Shown here: piece after piece, positions 18,587 to 26,545 of the stretch
Numbering within the stretch: the first letter of the stretch is position 1
Layout of the letters: every line of letters begins with the position of its first letter
Source: Aeromonas fluvialis
GTDB lineage: Bacteria; Pseudomonadota; Gammaproteobacteria; Enterobacterales; Aeromonadaceae
Assembly (NCBI RefSeq): GCF_000819885.1
Contig: NZ_CDBO01000027.1
Span: 1-64,000 of the forward strand
DNA: 64,000 bases
Reading direction: 5' to 3'
Program-made: the position numbers and the translations under genes
The notes under the pieces: generated by a model
What the model saw: the letters and a program-made list of their open reading frames with translations, nothing else
Told to the model about the DNA's origin: nothing
Database searches by the model: none

Positions 18587-19417
18587 ATGAAAGTGGCAAG
18601 ATGGAATGTCAGGGCACTGTTTGGCCGCAATAGCAAAGGAGCTCAGGGGCGTTATGGCTTATGTGCTGCGTTGCTGCTGGGAGCATTGTGGGTTGCACTT
18701 CCCGTATCAGCTGATGAGGAGCAGTTGCCGGCCGAATATCGCCCCTTTGTGCAGCAGTTGGTCGATGCGGCAGAAGCCCGGGATCATCAGGCCCTTGCCA
18801 ATCAAATGAAATACCCCTTCAAGCAGGAGTATCCTATTCCCGCCATCAAAAACGCGTCGGAGATGCTGACCCGTTTCGACGAGGTATTTGATGACGCCAT
18901 ATTAAAAAGCATCGCTACCTCCCGGGTCGGGCAGGATTGGCAGGCCATGGGCTGGCGCGGCATCATGCTCGGCAGTGGAGAGGTCTGGATGGATTTCGAT
19001 GGCAAGGTGATCGGTATCAATCATCAGACGGCGCAGGCCGCCAAATTGAAAGCCGAGCTTATCGCCAGGCAGAAGAGCGGTCTGCATCCCAGCGTGCGGG
19101 AGTACAAGAACCCCGCTCTGATGTGGCAGACCGAGAAATTTACCATCCGCATCGATGAGTTGGACGATGGCCACTATCGCTACGCCTCCTGGGCCAAGGG
19201 CAAGACGCTCGCCGACAAGCCGGATCTGGTGCTGAAAAATGGCACCGTCAGGGTGGAGGGGTCGGGGGGCAATCATACCTACCTCTTCACGAGCGGCCCC
19301 TATCGCTACGAGTGCGTCGTCACCGTGCTGGGTGAGCGAGGCGTGCCACCGGGTGAGCTGGTGGTCTATAAAAATGACGTCGAGATAGTGCACCAACCGG
19401 TGATCAAGGTGCTGTGA
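18587..19417 (+). CDS. Exported protein of unknown function
   Basis: 276 aa. An N-terminal signal peptide (long, about 40 residues, hydrophobic core LCAALLLGALWVALPVSA) predicts export to the periplasm. I recognise no family. The mature part falls into an N-terminal helical part (YRPFVQQLVDAAEARDHQALANQMKYP, reminiscent of small periplasmic domains that buffer other proteins), and a C-terminal part rich in beta strands (about 170-276). I start at ATG 18587 because AGCAGG precedes it; the frame is open 6 codons upstream. It stands alone and ends at a strong terminator. Confidence 0.75.
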   Translation: MKVARWNVRALFGRNSKGAQGRYGLCAALLLGALWVALPVSADEEQLPAEYRPFVQQLVDAAEARDHQALANQMKYPFKQEYPIPAIKNASEMLTRFDEVFDDAILKSIATSRVGQDWQAMGWRGIMLGSGEVWMDFDGKVIGINHQTAQAAKLKAELIARQKSGLHPSVREYKNPALMWQTEKFTIRIDELDDGHYRYASWAKGKTLADKPDLVLKNGTVRVEGSGGNHTYLFTSGPYRYECVVTVLGERGVPPGELVVYKNDVEIVHQPVIKVL

Positions 19418-19442
19418 CAGCAAATCCACATAAAGAGAGATC

Positions 19443-19468
19443 AAAGAGCGGCCGGGAGCCGCTCTTTT
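19443..19468. terminator. Bidirectional terminator between convergent genes
   Basis: A perfect 10-bp stem AAAGAGCGGC / GCCGCTCTTT with loop CGGGA followed by T. It serves the exported-protein gene on the plus strand and the 67-aa gene on the minus strand. Confidence 0.85.
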
Positions 19469-19496
19469 GCTTTCGAAAATAGAGAGATGAGCTGCG

Positions 19497-19700
19497 CTAG
19501 CATTGCGGCACCCTGACCCCTTTATCGAGATAGAGGCTGCTGTAGTGGGCGCGGTGGGTGACAAACATCACCTGATGGCGGCTGCCGTCGGAGAGGATAA
19601 TAAAATCGCCCGCCTGGGCGGGGCTTTGCAAGGAGACCTCCTGCTCGGGGGCGGTCAGGCGATCGACATCTTCCTTGAAGGTGAGGGTGTAAGAGTACAT
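19497..19700 (-). CDS. Small protein of unknown function (67 aa)
   Basis: Cytoplasmic-looking 67-aa protein beginning MYSYTLTFKEDVDRL, with a GDFIILSDGSRHQVMFVTH stretch that reads like a small beta domain. GGAG stands 5 nt before the ATG at 19700; the frame is open 4 codons further upstream. It converges on the exported-protein gene across a shared terminator. I do not recognise the family. Confidence 0.55.
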   Translation of the reverse strand: MYSYTLTFKEDVDRLTAPEQEVSLQSPAQAGDFIILSDGSRHQVMFVTHRAHYSSLYLDKGVRVPQC

Positions 19701-19911
19701 ATGGCGCTCCACTGCTGGCTCATATCAAACACTCCGTTGAAGGTAGTTGCTGGCAAGGGGGGGCGCGGCGCCCGATTGGCGCTGTTAGACCAAATAGCGG
19801 TGATGAGAACGTGCGTGGTTTCAGCTGGGTTGTTTGCTGAGGTGCGCTTGAGGCCTTTACATCAAGGCAATTGGTATCAAAAGCGATGGGAAAGGGGCGA
19901 AAAGGAGGATG

Positions 19912-19934
19912 AAAAAACCGCCAGTTGGCGGTTT
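19912..19934 (-). terminator. Terminator of the 35-aa gene
   Basis: Read on the minus strand, ACCGCC-AACT-GGCGGT is followed by TTTTT, 18 nt after the stop of the small lysine-rich gene. Confidence 0.85.
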
Positions 19935-19951
19935 CTCTTATGCGATGGGCC

Positions 19952-20059
19952 CTACTTCAGGGCCTTCTTCAGCTTCTTGATCTTGCCTTCATGCTTGGCA
20001 ATTTTCTCAAGACGAGCGGCGATCTTCTTTTTGATCTCTTTCTTGCTTGCTTTGGCCAT
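19952..20059 (-). CDS. Very small lysine-rich helical protein (35 aa)
   Basis: Encodes 35 residues starting MAKASKKEIKKKIAARLEKI; 14 of the 35 are lysine and the whole chain is a likely basic helix. It is well supported as a gene despite its size: AAGGAG lies 9 nt upstream of the ATG, the frame is clean, and an intrinsic terminator follows immediately. The composition would suit nucleic-acid or ribosome binding, but no function can be assigned. Confidence 0.7.
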   Translation of the reverse strand: MAKASKKEIKKKIAARLEKIAKHEGKIKKLKKALK

Positions 20060-20180
20060 TGGTGGCGCTCCTTTGCAGTGGGGACACATGAGGTGTCAGT
20101 GTGGGTCTTCCCTTTGACGTCCCAGAGTGCCACAGGGCTCCTTTGTGAACCAGCACTCGGTTGCTTTAATAGCCAGCTCG

Positions 20181-21422
20181 CTATAACTGCAAGGGGTCGA
20201 GCCAACGCAGCAGTTGCTGGTCAACCTGCGGGCTGCTGAGCAGGGCCATATGACTGGTGTGATAGACAATCAGGGTATGGGCAGGAAGAAAAGCCAGCTG
20301 ATGGCGCGCTTCGTTGTGCTGACCGAGGGCGCTGCGTAGCGGCACCAGTCCATCGCCAATCAGTCGGTCGGCCAGCAGGCTGCGCTTGGTGGCAGTGGTC
20401 GCGGCGATGGCATAACAGTTGACGCTGCAGGGCAAGGGGAGTGGAACGCGGGGATCGCGCAAGGGCACGGCGGGGTCGGGTTGGGCCACTTCGTCGATCA
20501 CCTTGCCGTGGCGCAGATCCTTGATGCCAGCACTGCGCAGCCGCGCCAGCCTGACGAAGGGCTCGCTGTAGGCGGTGGTGGGCAGCAACTGCTCCAGCCA
20601 GTGACCGGCATGTTCGAGCGGCGCGCCGTGGTGTGGTGTGCCGAGAAATATCAGGTTGGCAAGGTGCGCAGGCCAGGTGAGCCCAGCCACGCTGGCATGT
20701 TGACAGGCGCTGCGGGCAACCAGTCCCCCCATGCTATAGCCCATTATCGTTATCTCTTTGAGTTCTCCCGGCCAGTGGGCGAGCAACTGCTCCAGCAGCA
20801 GGGCCAGCGTCTGTCCGTTTTGTGCAATGGGCAGGCCCGAGTTGTAGCGCAGATAAAGAGGCTGATAGCCAAGCGCGTTGGCAAGTTGTTCTCCGTGATT
20901 GACCGGCTTGCCTTGATGCTCGGTCTGCCACTGCAGATCGTTCATGCAGAGGCCATGGATCATCAGCAGCACCCGTCCCTCGCAGGGTAGATCCTCCGGC
21001 ATCGCCTGCCAATCGAGGGGCTTGCCCTGATAGCGCAGGGTCATGGGGGTGGCGAGAGCATTGTGGTGCTCGACCAGCTTGTCCCCCAACACGCCGTTGA
21101 GCGTGGCGATCAGGGCCGCACGTTTCGGGGTTTCGGGGATCTGGTGGGGCGGCGGTGTGGCTGGCAGGCGGCTGAGCAGTTGGTTGATGCCGCTGCCCAG
21201 GGTGTTGGCGGCGCCATGTACCCCCTTGTAGACCAGCCCGGTGATCCCGGCTGTTTTTCCCTCATCCCGTCCCTTGAGCCCCATACCGCTCAGTACCGCC
21301 TGATGTACCGCTTCAGTGATCTCTACCGCGGCGGGCAGCGCCAGAGTCAGCAGGTGCGCCAGCTCGCGGATATCCGAAAGATGCCAGGAAGAGGATGGCG
21401 ATGGGTCTGTGGCGTCGGTCAT
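20181..21422 (-). CDS. Alpha/beta hydrolase, lipase/PGAP1-like
   Basis: 413-aa serine hydrolase. The fold is shown by the oxyanion strand LLMIHGLCMNDLQW (about 152-165), the nucleophile elbow GYSMGG with Ser230, FLGTPHHGAPLEHAG typical of triacylglycerol-lipase and PGAP1-like hydrolases, the acid loop DRLIGDGLVPL and a C-terminal His in YHTSHM. About 130 N-terminal residues (helical, LTLALPAAVEITEAVH) precede the hydrolase domain and may interact with membranes; there is no clear signal peptide. I start at ATG 21422 because GGGCTTGCC is near; the frame is open 66 codons upstream. Divergent from the JetD-like gene. Substrate unknown. Confidence 0.82.
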   Translation of the reverse strand: MTDATDPSPSSSWHLSDIRELAHLLTLALPAAVEITEAVHQAVLSGMGLKGRDEGKTAGITGLVYKGVHGAANTLGSGINQLLSRLPATPPPHQIPETPKRAALIATLNGVLGDKLVEHHNALATPMTLRYQGKPLDWQAMPEDLPCEGRVLLMIHGLCMNDLQWQTEHQGKPVNHGEQLANALGYQPLYLRYNSGLPIAQNGQTLALLLEQLLAHWPGELKEITIMGYSMGGLVARSACQHASVAGLTWPAHLANLIFLGTPHHGAPLEHAGHWLEQLLPTTAYSEPFVRLARLRSAGIKDLRHGKVIDEVAQPDPAVPLRDPRVPLPLPCSVNCYAIAATTATKRSLLADRLIGDGLVPLRSALGQHNEARHQLAFLPAHTLIVYHTSHMALLSSPQVDQQLLRWLDPLQL

Positions 21423-21634
21423 GGCAAGCCCTTGTGAAAGCGGGTGTCGCGTTGTCGTGCCGCGAAGAGCGCCGCGTATCTCTATATCAAACCAGCTTGC
21501 GCCCTTTGTGGCGGGTTTACCAGTAACGGGCCATGCATGGCGGGGCTGATAAGAACCGCTTGCGAAGCCGGTCACGGTAATGACAGGGAAAATCACCTCT
21601 ACTTCGTCATATGAAGCCACATGGAGAGGTGAGG

Positions 21635-22639
21635 ATGTCGCTGTTTAATGAGGTGCGGGTACAGGATTTGTGTGCACGGTTGCTCGATAGCCAGAACGAG
21701 AAGGGCTGCTCCCTTGAGAGCCGGCATGGTAGGGAGTTGAAGGATCTGTTGCAGGCGGTGGGCGGGATCAAGCCGGTTGGCCGTGGTGCTCCTTATGTGT
21801 TGACCGAGGCGGGACGGACTTATTTGCTCGGGCAGCTGGCGCAGGTCGTTCCCCCCGAACTGGACAAGCGTAAGCAGTTGCAACGAATGGGAGTGAGTTT
21901 GCCTGCACGGCTTAATCAGGCCTGCTTTTATGCCCTCTGGCATGGGGACAGCAAGCATTCGCGGTCAGCATCCCTTGCCGCGCCACAGCTTGCGGAATTG
22001 TCGCTCACGCAGGATGAGGTGATCCGCATCCGTACCCTCGAACCGCTCTCACTGGTCGATCAGCAGGGTCAGCAGCACGATATGACGGCAATGATGGCGC
22101 TGCTGGGGGAGTTGGCGTTGCCGGAGCGGACTCTGGGCACGCTGGCTGCCATCGGCTGGCAAGGGGATCGGGTCATTACGTTGGAGAACAAGGGGGCCTT
22201 TGTCGACTACCCGCTGCAATCCGGGCAACTGCTGCTTTTTGCCCCCGGTCGCAATACCACCCTGGCCAAACAGCTGATCCCGCTGCTGCCTGCGGGCGTG
22301 CAGTGGGCCCATTTTGGCGATCTCGATCAACGGGGTATCGATATTGCCATCGAGCTGGCGCGCGAGCTAAATCGACCGGCCATGCTCTGGCTTCCCTGTG
22401 AGTTGCAACCTTATCTGGATCACTATGTCCGTCCGGTACGCACCTTTGCGACGGACAGTGGCAAGGTGCCCTGGCGTGTGACGATGCAGGCTGATCAGGT
22501 CGATGGTCATGGCGCGTCGGCAGGCATTCCCTGGCTCGATAGACTGATCACAGACGGGACTTGGCTGGAACAGGAGGTATTAATTCTGGCCCCTCACTGG
22601 CGGAGCTGGTCATTGGAAGAGATAGGCAATCAGGTGTGA
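21635..22639 (+). CDS. Orphan JetD-like protein with Toprim-type nuclease domain
   Basis: 334 aa. The C-terminal half (about 165-300) has the acidic pattern of a Toprim nuclease in JetD/DUF2220-type proteins: ITLENKGAFVDYP with Glu184, then the strand AHFGDLDQRGIDIAIELA with Asp229 and Asp231 (D-x-D). In Wadjet systems JetD is the DNA-cleaving subunit working with the MukBEF-like JetABC. Here no jetABC lies nearby, and the N-terminal 160 residues are unlike anything I know beyond probable winged-helix character. I start at ATG 21635, which has an excellent GAGGTGAGG site. A hairpin follows. Family assignment is by motif reading; a role in DNA cleavage is inferred. Confidence 0.68.
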   Translation: MSLFNEVRVQDLCARLLDSQNEKGCSLESRHGRELKDLLQAVGGIKPVGRGAPYVLTEAGRTYLLGQLAQVVPPELDKRKQLQRMGVSLPARLNQACFYALWHGDSKHSRSASLAAPQLAELSLTQDEVIRIRTLEPLSLVDQQGQQHDMTAMMALLGELALPERTLGTLAAIGWQGDRVITLENKGAFVDYPLQSGQLLLFAPGRNTTLAKQLIPLLPAGVQWAHFGDLDQRGIDIAIELARELNRPAMLWLPCELQPYLDHYVRPVRTFATDSGKVPWRVTMQADQVDGHGASAGIPWLDRLITDGTWLEQEVLILAPHWRSWSLEEIGNQV

Positions 22640-22640
22640 A

Positions 22641-22662
22641 ACGGGGAGCCCGCGCTCCCCGT
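22641..22662. terminator. Hairpin between convergent genes
   Basis: ACGGGGAGC-CCGC-GCTCCCCGT, a perfect 9-bp stem starting 2 nt after the stop of the JetD-like gene and 19 nt from the end of the minus-strand repeat protein. T-run is weak (CATTTCG). Confidence 0.65.
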
Positions 22663-22680
22663 CATTTCGTGGTCAGCTGT

Positions 22681-23274
22681 TTACTTGGCGTTGATAGGGC
22701 CCTTGGTGCCGGCATCATTATCGACCCAGCCATCTTCACCCTTGATGCGGCGATCCCCCTGAATGGTGTAGATGACCATGCCATCCTTGAACACCAGCGC
22801 GCCATCGGATTTCTTGGCATTGACCTTCTTGTCGTTGACCCACACCTGATCCTTGCCATCGATGCGGATATTGGCCACGGTGGCGCCGGTTTGGGGGAAG
22901 GTGGCGATCCAGTTGCCTGCATAGGGGCTGCCGCTGGTTGCCGCGGCCGGAGCATTGCCAACACCGGTAGCCGCGTTCTCAGCCTTGGTCTTGTTGATAT
23001 CGCAGCCATTGAGTTCGCTCACCTGAGTGCAGCCCGAGCGCTCCAGCTTCTGCTCATAGCTCAGATTCAGACCGCCCTCCGCTGCAGGGGCGGCCGCGCC
23101 AAATCCCGCTTTGGCATTTTCCGCTTTGGTTTTGTGAATGTCACAGCCCTGCGCCTCGGTAACCTGGGTACAACCGGATCGCTCCAGCTGCTCGGCATAT
23201 TTGGCGCTGATGGCGTGGGCAGGGGCGATCCCGAGCAGGGTCAGGGTGATGAGCAGAGCGGCATTCCTGGACAT
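22681..23274 (-). CDS. Secreted protein with a duplicated Cys-containing repeat
   Basis: 197 aa with a Sec signal peptide ending APAHA (residue 21). The mature protein starts with two near-identical units of about 33 residues (24-57 and 72-104), each built on LERSGCTQV...GCDI.KTKAENA with two cysteines that probably pair (Cys35/Cys44 and Cys82/Cys91). A proline/alanine/glycine linker leads to a beta-rich C-terminal domain (GNWIATFPQTGATVANIRIDGKDQVWVNDKKV...) with WVNDKKVNAKK. GAGGAG precedes ATG 23274. Periplasmic or surface; family not recognised. Confidence 0.78.
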   Translation of the reverse strand: MSRNAALLITLTLLGIAPAHAISAKYAEQLERSGCTQVTEAQGCDIHKTKAENAKAGFGAAAPAAEGGLNLSYEQKLERSGCTQVSELNGCDINKTKAENAATGVGNAPAAATSGSPYAGNWIATFPQTGATVANIRIDGKDQVWVNDKKVNAKKSDGALVFKDGMVIYTIQGDRRIKGEDGWVDNDAGTKGPINAK

Positions 23275-23879
23275 AGATAACTCCTCAAAGATGTAAGTCA
23301 TGCAGGTTCATCCGCGCAGTTGCGGTCGTGAACATCGGCCTCTCCTGAGCATCCGAGACAAATGCGCAACTGGCGTATTCACGTTAGCACCTTGGGCCAA
23401 CCGCGCCCAGCGATGTGGCCGGAAGATAAGGCGAGAGGTGATACGGGAGTGCAGGGGAGGCGAGATAGCAGCAGTGTCAACGCTGGAGAGATCATTCCAA
23501 GAGAAAAGGTGTTGCGGGCATTATCATAATGATAACGACAGCCCCGCTGATATCATTTCAGCCCCTGAAACTGACCTTTGATGATAATTCTCACCGATGC
23601 CGAGATATCGCCTCTGATTATTATCACCCGGCTATTTTATCGCTTGGCCACCCTATCCATCCTTTTATGGAATAAACCGCTGAAATAGCCACTGATTTTG
23701 TGGGTGGCATCACACACTCTAGCCATTTATTAATATCTGCCTGCATTTTATTGGTTTGGCACGGTTATTGATTGCCTCATATCGACGCTAACCGACGCGC
23801 TCACCCACAACCGGGATGCTGGTGACATCGTGAGTGAAAGGGGAGCTATCCATATCTCATCCAATGATTGGGGCGAACG
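23275..23879 (+). promoter_or_regulatory. 605-bp regulatory region upstream of ygeW
   Basis: No gene. Contains several short dyads: TTATCATAATGATAA (23521-23535), TGATATCA (about 23549-23556) and an FNR-type box CTGATTATTATCAC (23614-23627). These are followed by a sigma-54-like element (23756-23772) 108 nt before ygeW. The arrangement, dyads 130-235 nt upstream of a sigma-54-like promoter, is what an enhancer-binding-protein-controlled promoter looks like. No regulator gene lies in the window. Confidence 0.55.
23756..23772 (+). promoter_or_regulatory. Sigma-54-like promoter element of ygeW
   Basis: TTGGCACGGTTATTGAT matches the consensus TTGGCACG-N4-TTGCW except that the C of the -12 GC is A. 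GG and the -12 G are separated by 10 nt as required. In E. coli the adjacent ygeV encodes a sigma-54 activator for this gene set, which agrees with such a promoter. Confidence 0.5.
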
Positions 23880-25067
23880 ATGAAAGCAGTTAACGAATTA
23901 ATCAAAGAGATCAGAGCACTCAAATCCAACCTGCATGAAAAAGATTTTCTGCTGACCTGGGAGCAAACACCTCAGGAGCTGGAGCTGGTATTGAAACTGG
24001 CCGAATCCCTCAAGACCCTGCGCGCCGAAAATATCTGCACCAAATTGTTTAACAGCGGGCTCGGTATCTCGGTTTTCCGCGATAACTCCACCCGAACCCG
24101 CTTCTCTTATGCCTCTGCGCTGAACCTGCTCGGTCTGGCCCAACAGGATCTGGATGAGGGAAAATCCCAGATCGCTCACGGTGAAACCGTCCGTGAAACA
24201 GCCAATATGATCTCGTTTTGCGCCGATGCCATCGGCATCCGTGACGACATGTTCCTCGGTGCCGGTAACGCCTATATGCGCGAAGTGGGCGCCGCACTGG
24301 ATGAAGGGTTCGAGAAGGGAGTGCTGCCCCAGCGTCCGGCGCTGGTCAACCTGCAGTGCGATATTGATCACCCGACCCAGTCCATGGCTGATCTGGCCTG
24401 GTTGCAGGAGCACTTCGGCAGCCTGGAAAACCTCAAGGGCAAGAAGATTGCGATGACCTGGGCTTACTCCCCGAGCTACGGCAAGCCGCTCTCCGTGCCG
24501 CAGGGCATCATCGGCCTGATGACCCGCTTTGGTATGGATGTGACCCTGGCCCACCCGGAAGGGTATGACCTGATCCCGGACGTGATCGAAGTGGCCAAGG
24601 AGAATGCCAAGGCCTCCGGCGGCAGCTTCCGTCAGGTCACCTCCATGGAAGAGGCGTTCAAGGATGCCGATATCGTCTATCCGAAGTCCTGGGCCCCCTA
24701 CAAGGTGATGGAGCAGCGCACCGAGTTGCTGCGCGCCAATGACCACGCTGGCCTCAAAGAGCTGGAGAAACACTGCCTTGAGCAGAATGCCAAGCACAAG
24801 GATTGGCACTGCACCGAGGAGATGATGAAGCTCACCAAGGGGGGCGAAGCGCTCTATATGCACTGCCTGCCGGCCGATATTTCCGGCGTTTCCTGCAAAG
24901 AGGGCGAAGTAACCGAAGGGGTATTCGAGAAATACCGTATCGCCACTTACAAAGAGGCGAGCTGGAAGCCCTATATTATCGCCGCCATGATCATGGCCCG
25001 TAAATTCTCCGCCCCGGCAGAAACCCTGGAGAATCTGATTAAAGAGGCGCAAAAGCGGGTGAAATAA
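23880..25067 (+). CDS. ygeW: YgeW, knotted carbamoyltransferase-like protein
   Basis: 396 aa, of the aspartate/ornithine carbamoyltransferase superfamily (YgeW group). The carbamoyl-phosphate motif FRDNSTRTRFSYASA (about 62-76) and the HCLPADISGV motif near the C-terminus are intact. In gut-bacterial purine degradation this gene belongs with ygeX, ygeY and yqeA; a carbamoyl group would leave as carbamoyl phosphate to feed YqeA. Its natural acceptor is not settled. Start at ATG 23880 rather than 12 nt upstream, since MKAVNELIKEIRAL matches the E. coli N-terminus. First gene of the ygeW-X-Y-hyuA-yqeA run. Confidence 0.95.
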   Translation: MKAVNELIKEIRALKSNLHEKDFLLTWEQTPQELELVLKLAESLKTLRAENICTKLFNSGLGISVFRDNSTRTRFSYASALNLLGLAQQDLDEGKSQIAHGETVRETANMISFCADAIGIRDDMFLGAGNAYMREVGAALDEGFEKGVLPQRPALVNLQCDIDHPTQSMADLAWLQEHFGSLENLKGKKIAMTWAYSPSYGKPLSVPQGIIGLMTRFGMDVTLAHPEGYDLIPDVIEVAKENAKASGGSFRQVTSMEEAFKDADIVYPKSWAPYKVMEQRTELLRANDHAGLKELEKHCLEQNAKHKDWHCTEEMMKLTKGGEALYMHCLPADISGVSCKEGEVTEGVFEKYRIATYKEASWKPYIIAAMIMARKFSAPAETLENLIKEAQKRVK

Positions 25068-25205
25068 ATAACAGCAGGAGCAGGGTGAATATTCATCCTG
25101 CCCACGCTGTCGAATCCATTATTTCGAGTTTTCTCCCCGTGGTATCTGAATAACGGATCTCCCGGCGAGGCAGCTCTTTGTCAGGTAACGCCTAGTGAGG
25201 TAAGC

Positions 25206-26405
25206 ATGTCCCAATTTTCGCTGAAGATGGATATTGCCGATAACCGCTTTTTTACCGCCGAGCCATCACCGCTGTTTTCTCGCGCCGAAGCACAAAAGGC
25301 TCGCGCTTTTCATAAAAAACTGGCCGGTTATGAGCCGACCCCATTGTGCGACCTGAAAGATCTGGCCGCCTATATCGGGGTAAAAAATATATTGGTCAAG
25401 GATGAGTCAAAGCGTTTTGGCCTCAATGCATTCAAAATGCTGGGTGGCGTTTATGCCATCGCCAACCTGCTCTGTGAAAAATACGGGGTGGCCATCGAGG
25501 ATTTCTCATTCGATCTCATCAAACGCACCATCAAGGAGCCGATGACCTTCGCCACCACCACAGATGGCAACCACGGTCGCGGCGTTGCCTGGGCTGCCAA
25601 GCAGGTGGGTCAGCATGCGGTGGTCTACATGCCCAAGGGCTCCGCCCAGGAGCGGGTGGATCACATCCTCAACCTCGGTGCTGAGTGCATCGTCACCGAC
25701 ATGAATTACGACGACACCGTGCGCCTGACCATGAAGATGGCCGAAGAGCGCGGTTGGCACATAGTGCAGGACACAGCCTGGGAGGGGTACACCAAGATCC
25801 CGACCTGGATCATGCAGGGTTACTCCACCCTGGCCGACGAAGCGGTCGAGCAGATGCAGGCCATGGGCATCAAGCAGCCCACTCACGTGCTGCTGCAGGC
25901 CGGGGTCGGGGCGCTGGCGGGCGGGGTGCTCGGTTATCTGGTGGACTGCTTCGGCGCGAAAAACCTGCACAGCATCGTGGTCGAGCCGGATCAGGCCGAC
26001 TGCATCTACCGCTCCGGCGTGGCAGGGGAGATGGTCAACGTGGGTGGCGATATGCGCACCATCATGGCCGGTCTCGCCTGCGGCGAACCCAATCCCCTCG
26101 GTTGGCCATTGCTCAGAAGCTGCACCACCCAGTTCATCTCCTGCCATGACAAGGTGTCGGCGCTGGGCATGCGGGTGCTGGGCAACCCCCTTGGCAATGA
26201 TCCGCGCATCATCTCCGGCGAATCCGGCTCGGTCGGTACCGGCGTGTTGGCGGCGGTGCGTCACCACCCGGATCGCGCGGCGCTGATGGCGCGCCTCGGG
26301 CTGGATAGCAACTCGGTCGTGCTGATCATCAACACCGAAGGGGACACCGATGTGACCCACTACCGGGAAGTGGTGTGGGAAGGCAAGCACCCTGCCTGCG
26401 AGTAA
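25206..26405 (+). CDS. ygeX: Diaminopropionate ammonia-lyase
   Basis: PLP enzyme (399 aa) that cleaves 2,3-diaminopropionate to pyruvate and two ammonia. The Schiff-base lysine lies in GLNAFKMLGG, the PLP phosphate loop is seen in TTDGNHGRG and the glycine-rich QAGVGALAGG, and the chain has the usual length. It comes 138 nt after ygeW; it is the step that turns the purine-ring-derived C3 fragment into pyruvate in the proposed pathway. Confidence 0.95.
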   Translation: MSQFSLKMDIADNRFFTAEPSPLFSRAEAQKARAFHKKLAGYEPTPLCDLKDLAAYIGVKNILVKDESKRFGLNAFKMLGGVYAIANLLCEKYGVAIEDFSFDLIKRTIKEPMTFATTTDGNHGRGVAWAAKQVGQHAVVYMPKGSAQERVDHILNLGAECIVTDMNYDDTVRLTMKMAEERGWHIVQDTAWEGYTKIPTWIMQGYSTLADEAVEQMQAMGIKQPTHVLLQAGVGALAGGVLGYLVDCFGAKNLHSIVVEPDQADCIYRSGVAGEMVNVGGDMRTIMAGLACGEPNPLGWPLLRSCTTQFISCHDKVSALGMRVLGNPLGNDPRIISGESGSVGTGVLAAVRHHPDRAALMARLGLDSNSVVLIINTEGDTDVTHYREVVWEGKHPACE

Positions 26406-26545
26406 TTTTGGCTGCGAGTCACTCCCTGCAAGAGCAGAGACACGAATTGAAGAACAGATCGCGCCTCGCCAACGGGGCGCGGTAACGGGCACAGGGCGCT
26501 GCCGACGAACAGGCCGCGCACTCTCAGTTGTTATGGAGAATCACA

